Source of the DNA: Bacteroidales bacterium
GTDB taxonomy: Bacteria > Bacteroidota > Bacteroidia > Bacteroidales > Paludibacteraceae
Assembly (NCBI GenBank): GCA_900767385.1
Contig: CAAFYY010000051.1
Span: 1-6,901, forward strand
DNA: 6,901 nt
Reading direction: 5' to 3'
The translations under genes and the position numbers were made by a program. Shown one piece after another: positions 5,421 to 6,901 of the stretch; within the stretch, counting starts at the first letter, position 1, and each line of letters starts with the position of its first letter. The notes beneath the pieces are model-generated. The model saw only the letters and a program-made list of their open reading frames with translations, was not told where the DNA came from and made no database searches.

Positions 5421-6071
5421 ATGCCAGATACGTTCACCAAAGTCCCGGAACCTACGCTGGGACGCCTCCCGTGGTATCTCTCCTATGCCAAGATAGCAAA
5501 GCAAAACGGAGAGGTCACGCTCTCGTCGACACAGATCGCCAATCAGATTGGCGTTGACGCCTCACAGGTTGCCAAAGACTTCTCTTATGCACAAGTGATC
5601 GGTAAGACGCGCGTCGGCTATAATATCGATGAACTGATCCACACTCTTGAGGAGTTCCTGGGTTTCTCGCATGTACACAAAGCTTTTCTCTTTGGCGCCG
5701 GCAGCCTGGGCGGTTCTTTGCTACACGACAACGGTCTGCTGCAATACGGTCTCGACATCGTGGCAGCGTTCGACATCAAATACGAGCTCATCGGCACACA
5801 CATCAACCACATTCCTATTCAACACACGTCACGTTTTGCAGAGATTCAAAGAGAGTCGCCCGCTACAGTAGGCGTACTCACCGTCCCTGCATGGCAAGCG
5901 CAATCGGTAGCCGACCTCATGGTGGCAGGGGGCATCAAGGCGATATGGAACTTCACTCCGTATCGTATCACCGTTCCAGACGAAATCGTCTTGCAGAACA
6001 CCTCCATCTACGCACACCTTGCTGTCATCTACAACAGACTCAGCGAAAAGAAAGAAAACAACAAACGATAA
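5421..6071 (+). CDS. rex: Redox-sensing transcriptional repressor Rex
   Basis: The product is 216 residues, a normal Rex length. Rex is a homodimer that binds operator DNA when NADH is low and releases it when NADH rises, so genes for NADH-consuming metabolism are derepressed. The N-terminal winged helix (about 10-75) shows GRLPWYLSYAK and VAKDFSYAQVIGKTRVGYNID. The Rossmann domain has FLFGAGSLGGSLLHDNG (89-105) with a GAGSLG dinucleotide loop, and an acidic D118 ending strand 2, consistent with NAD(H) over NADP(H). The C-terminal part has GIKAIWNFTPYRITVP (171-186) and the domain-swapped helix YAHLAVIYNRL. Start ATG 5421 fits the promoter and family length. A FAH-family gene follows after 15 bp, so the two are probably co-transcribed, and the gene is divergent from the lipoprotein operon. 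Its targets cannot be read from this window. Confidence 0.95.
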   Translation: MPDTFTKVPEPTLGRLPWYLSYAKIAKQNGEVTLSSTQIANQIGVDASQVAKDFSYAQVIGKTRVGYNIDELIHTLEEFLGFSHVHKAFLFGAGSLGGSLLHDNGLLQYGLDIVAAFDIKYELIGTHINHIPIQHTSRFAEIQRESPATVGVLTVPAWQAQSVADLMVAGGIKAIWNFTPYRITVPDEIVLQNTSIYAHLAVIYNRLSEKKENNKR

Positions 6072-6086
6072 GAAATATATACGATA

Positions 6087-6701
6087 ATGAAAATCATAGG
6101 TATCGGGTGGAACTACCCAAAACACAACGATGAGATGGGACGCAAGTTTGTCCCAAAAGAGCCAACTATCTTCCTCATGCCCGACTCAGCACTCCTGAAA
6201 GGCAACAAGCCGTTCTTTGTTCCAGATTTCTCAGAAGACGTGCAATATGAGACAGAGATAGTCTTGATCATCAACAAACTCGGCAAATGTATCGACGAGA
6301 AGTTTGCCCGCAGATACTATGACCAGATTGCTTTAGGCGTTGACTTCACAGCGCGCGACCTCCAGAACGAAGCCAAAGAGAAGGGAAAGCCTTGGGCCAT
6401 TTCTAAAGGATTTGACGGATCTGCCGTCTTGAGCGAACCCATCAACCTCTCCGACCTCCCCAACGAGAACGCCATCAATTTCACGATGGAGAAGAACGGC
6501 GAGATTGTTCAAGTGGGCAACACCAAGGACATGCTCTTTACCTTCGACCAACTCGTTGCTTACGTCAGCCGTTTCTACACATTGAAAACCGGCGACTTGA
6601 TATACACTGGCACCCCTTCTGGCGTTGGCCGCGTTGTTCCTGGCGATCGCCTCGTTGGTAAAGTAGAAGGCAATGTAATGTTCGACTTCAACTGCAAATA
6701 A
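6087..6701 (+). CDS. Fumarylacetoacetate hydrolase family protein (FAHD1-like)
   Basis: The product is 204 residues, matching the compact single-domain FAH fold of FAHD1/YcgM-type enzymes rather than the longer two-domain fumarylacetoacetases. Members hydrolyse or decarboxylate 2-oxo acids such as acylpyruvates, or tautomerise oxaloacetate, using a Mg2+ or Mn2+ ion. The metal ligands are visible as E55 and E57 (YETEIVLII) and D86 (GVDFTARDLQ). K107 lies in AISKGFDGSA, and the C-terminal signature TGTPSGVG is at 174-181, followed by PGDRL. The exact substrate cannot be told from the sequence. There is no signal peptide, so it is cytosolic. It follows rex by 15 bp without a promoter in between, so it probably responds to the same signal as rex. 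A strong hairpin terminator follows. Confidence 0.92.
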   Translation: MKIIGIGWNYPKHNDEMGRKFVPKEPTIFLMPDSALLKGNKPFFVPDFSEDVQYETEIVLIINKLGKCIDEKFARRYYDQIALGVDFTARDLQNEAKEKGKPWAISKGFDGSAVLSEPINLSDLPNENAINFTMEKNGEIVQVGNTKDMLFTFDQLVAYVSRFYTLKTGDLIYTGTPSGVGRVVPGDRLVGKVEGNVMFDFNCK

Positions 6702-6718
6702 TCCTTTCTTGGGATACA

Positions 6719-6754
6719 AAAAAAGGCTGCAGGAAAACTCCCGCAGCCTTTTTT
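6719..6754. terminator. Bidirectional intrinsic terminator after the FAH-family gene
   Basis: GGCTGC (6725-6730) pairs with GCAGCC (6743-6748). The stem is flanked by an A run (6718-6724) and a T run (6749-6754) that pair with each other and give a T tract on either strand. It lies 17 bases after the FAH-family stop and 20 bases from the stop of the minus-strand remnant at 6775, so it can serve both converging genes. Confidence 0.88.
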
Positions 6755-6774
6755 CTGCTAACTCTATTGCTAAG

Positions 6775-6901
6775 TTACTTCAAATAATAGAAGGTCAATC
6801 TGAGATTGCTCGTGCGACTTAATAGATGATCTATCACTGCTGTCCCGTAAAAGTAGACAAATCGGTCTTTGAAATTATTGAAATATAGTCTATTAGAAGC
6901 A
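6775..6901 (-). pseudogene. 3' end of an unrecognised minus-strand gene, joined to the right repeat arm
   Basis: On the minus strand a frame stays open from the window edge to a TAA at 6777-6775. The last 18 codons outside the repeat arm read DHLLSRTSNLRLTFYYLK, an alternating hydrophobic/aromatic ending that would suit an outer-membrane beta-strand. The bidirectional terminator 20 bases further on supports this as a true gene end. The frame happens to stay open through the repeat arm (6832-6896), but the repeat probably belongs to an inserted element, so the real gene part is likely only 6775-6831. It is too short to identify. Confidence 0.4.
6832..6901. mobile_element. Right insertion-sequence end, arm of the 65-bp inverted repeat
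   Basis: Bases 6832-6896 are the reverse complement of 16-80 with seven mismatches. Read rightwards, the presumed tip is TATCACTGCTGTCCCGTAAA and the body would extend beyond the window. This arm keeps the CCCGT that is altered on the left, so it appears the more intact copy. No transposase codons can be identified in the 70 bases shown. The assignment to an insertion sequence rests on the repeat, its inverted placement, and truncated reading frames abutting both arms. Confidence 0.6.

Noticed and set aside
5207..5504. Two minus-strand open frames upstream of the lipoprotein operon
   Set aside because: They run through the divergent promoters and into the start of rex, with no protein-like composition.
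5829..6125. Minus-strand frame opposite the end of rex
   Set aside because: It is a shadow of rex, whose domains are complete on the plus strand.

Overview
The window looks like a chromosomal segment from the order Bacteroidales (phylum Bacteroidota). Supporting signs are Bacteroides-type promoters (a TAnnTTTG -7 box, with a recognisable or weak -33 box where one is found), the absence of clear Shine-Dalgarno sites, lipoproteins with short MKK signal peptides, a type IX secretion (T9SS) C-terminal sorting domain, and a Rex protein with Bacteroidales-style sequence. No species is assigned.

Layout, left to right. Positions 1-80 carry one arm of a 65-bp inverted repeat whose other arm is 6832-6896. 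The best reading is two ends of the same insertion-sequence family, the left one decayed. Next is a 3' gene remnant (79-417) with two hairpins after it, the second a terminator. A promoter at 564-595 and a 5'-UTR hairpin lead into a 693-residue M13 (neprilysin/PepO-type) zinc metallopeptidase lipoprotein (677-2758), closed by a strong terminator. The 306-bp gap between convergent genes (2759-3064) holds two copies of a 35-bp repeat, each folding into a perfect 8-bp hairpin, and the terminator of the minus-strand operon.

The minus-strand operon (5179 down to 3065) encodes three putative lipoproteins. The first two (178 and 177 aa) are divergent paralogues. The third (330 aa) has two related Fn3-like beta domains and a T9SS C-terminal domain. 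A 241-bp divergent promoter region separates this operon from rex (5421-6071), which is followed after 15 bp by a fumarylacetoacetate-hydrolase-family gene (6087-6701). A hairpin with A and T runs on both sides ends this operon and probably also a minus-strand gene whose last codons lie at 6775-6831, next to the right repeat arm.

How the genes relate. Rex is an NADH/NAD+ sensor and probably co-regulates the adjacent FAH-family enzyme. The M13 peptidase and the lipoprotein operon are envelope functions, which converge but have separate promoters and terminators. I see no defence, CRISPR or phage system. The least explained signals are the paired hairpin repeats, the lipoprotein/T9SS hybrid operon, and a perfect inverted repeat flanking the rex -7 box.
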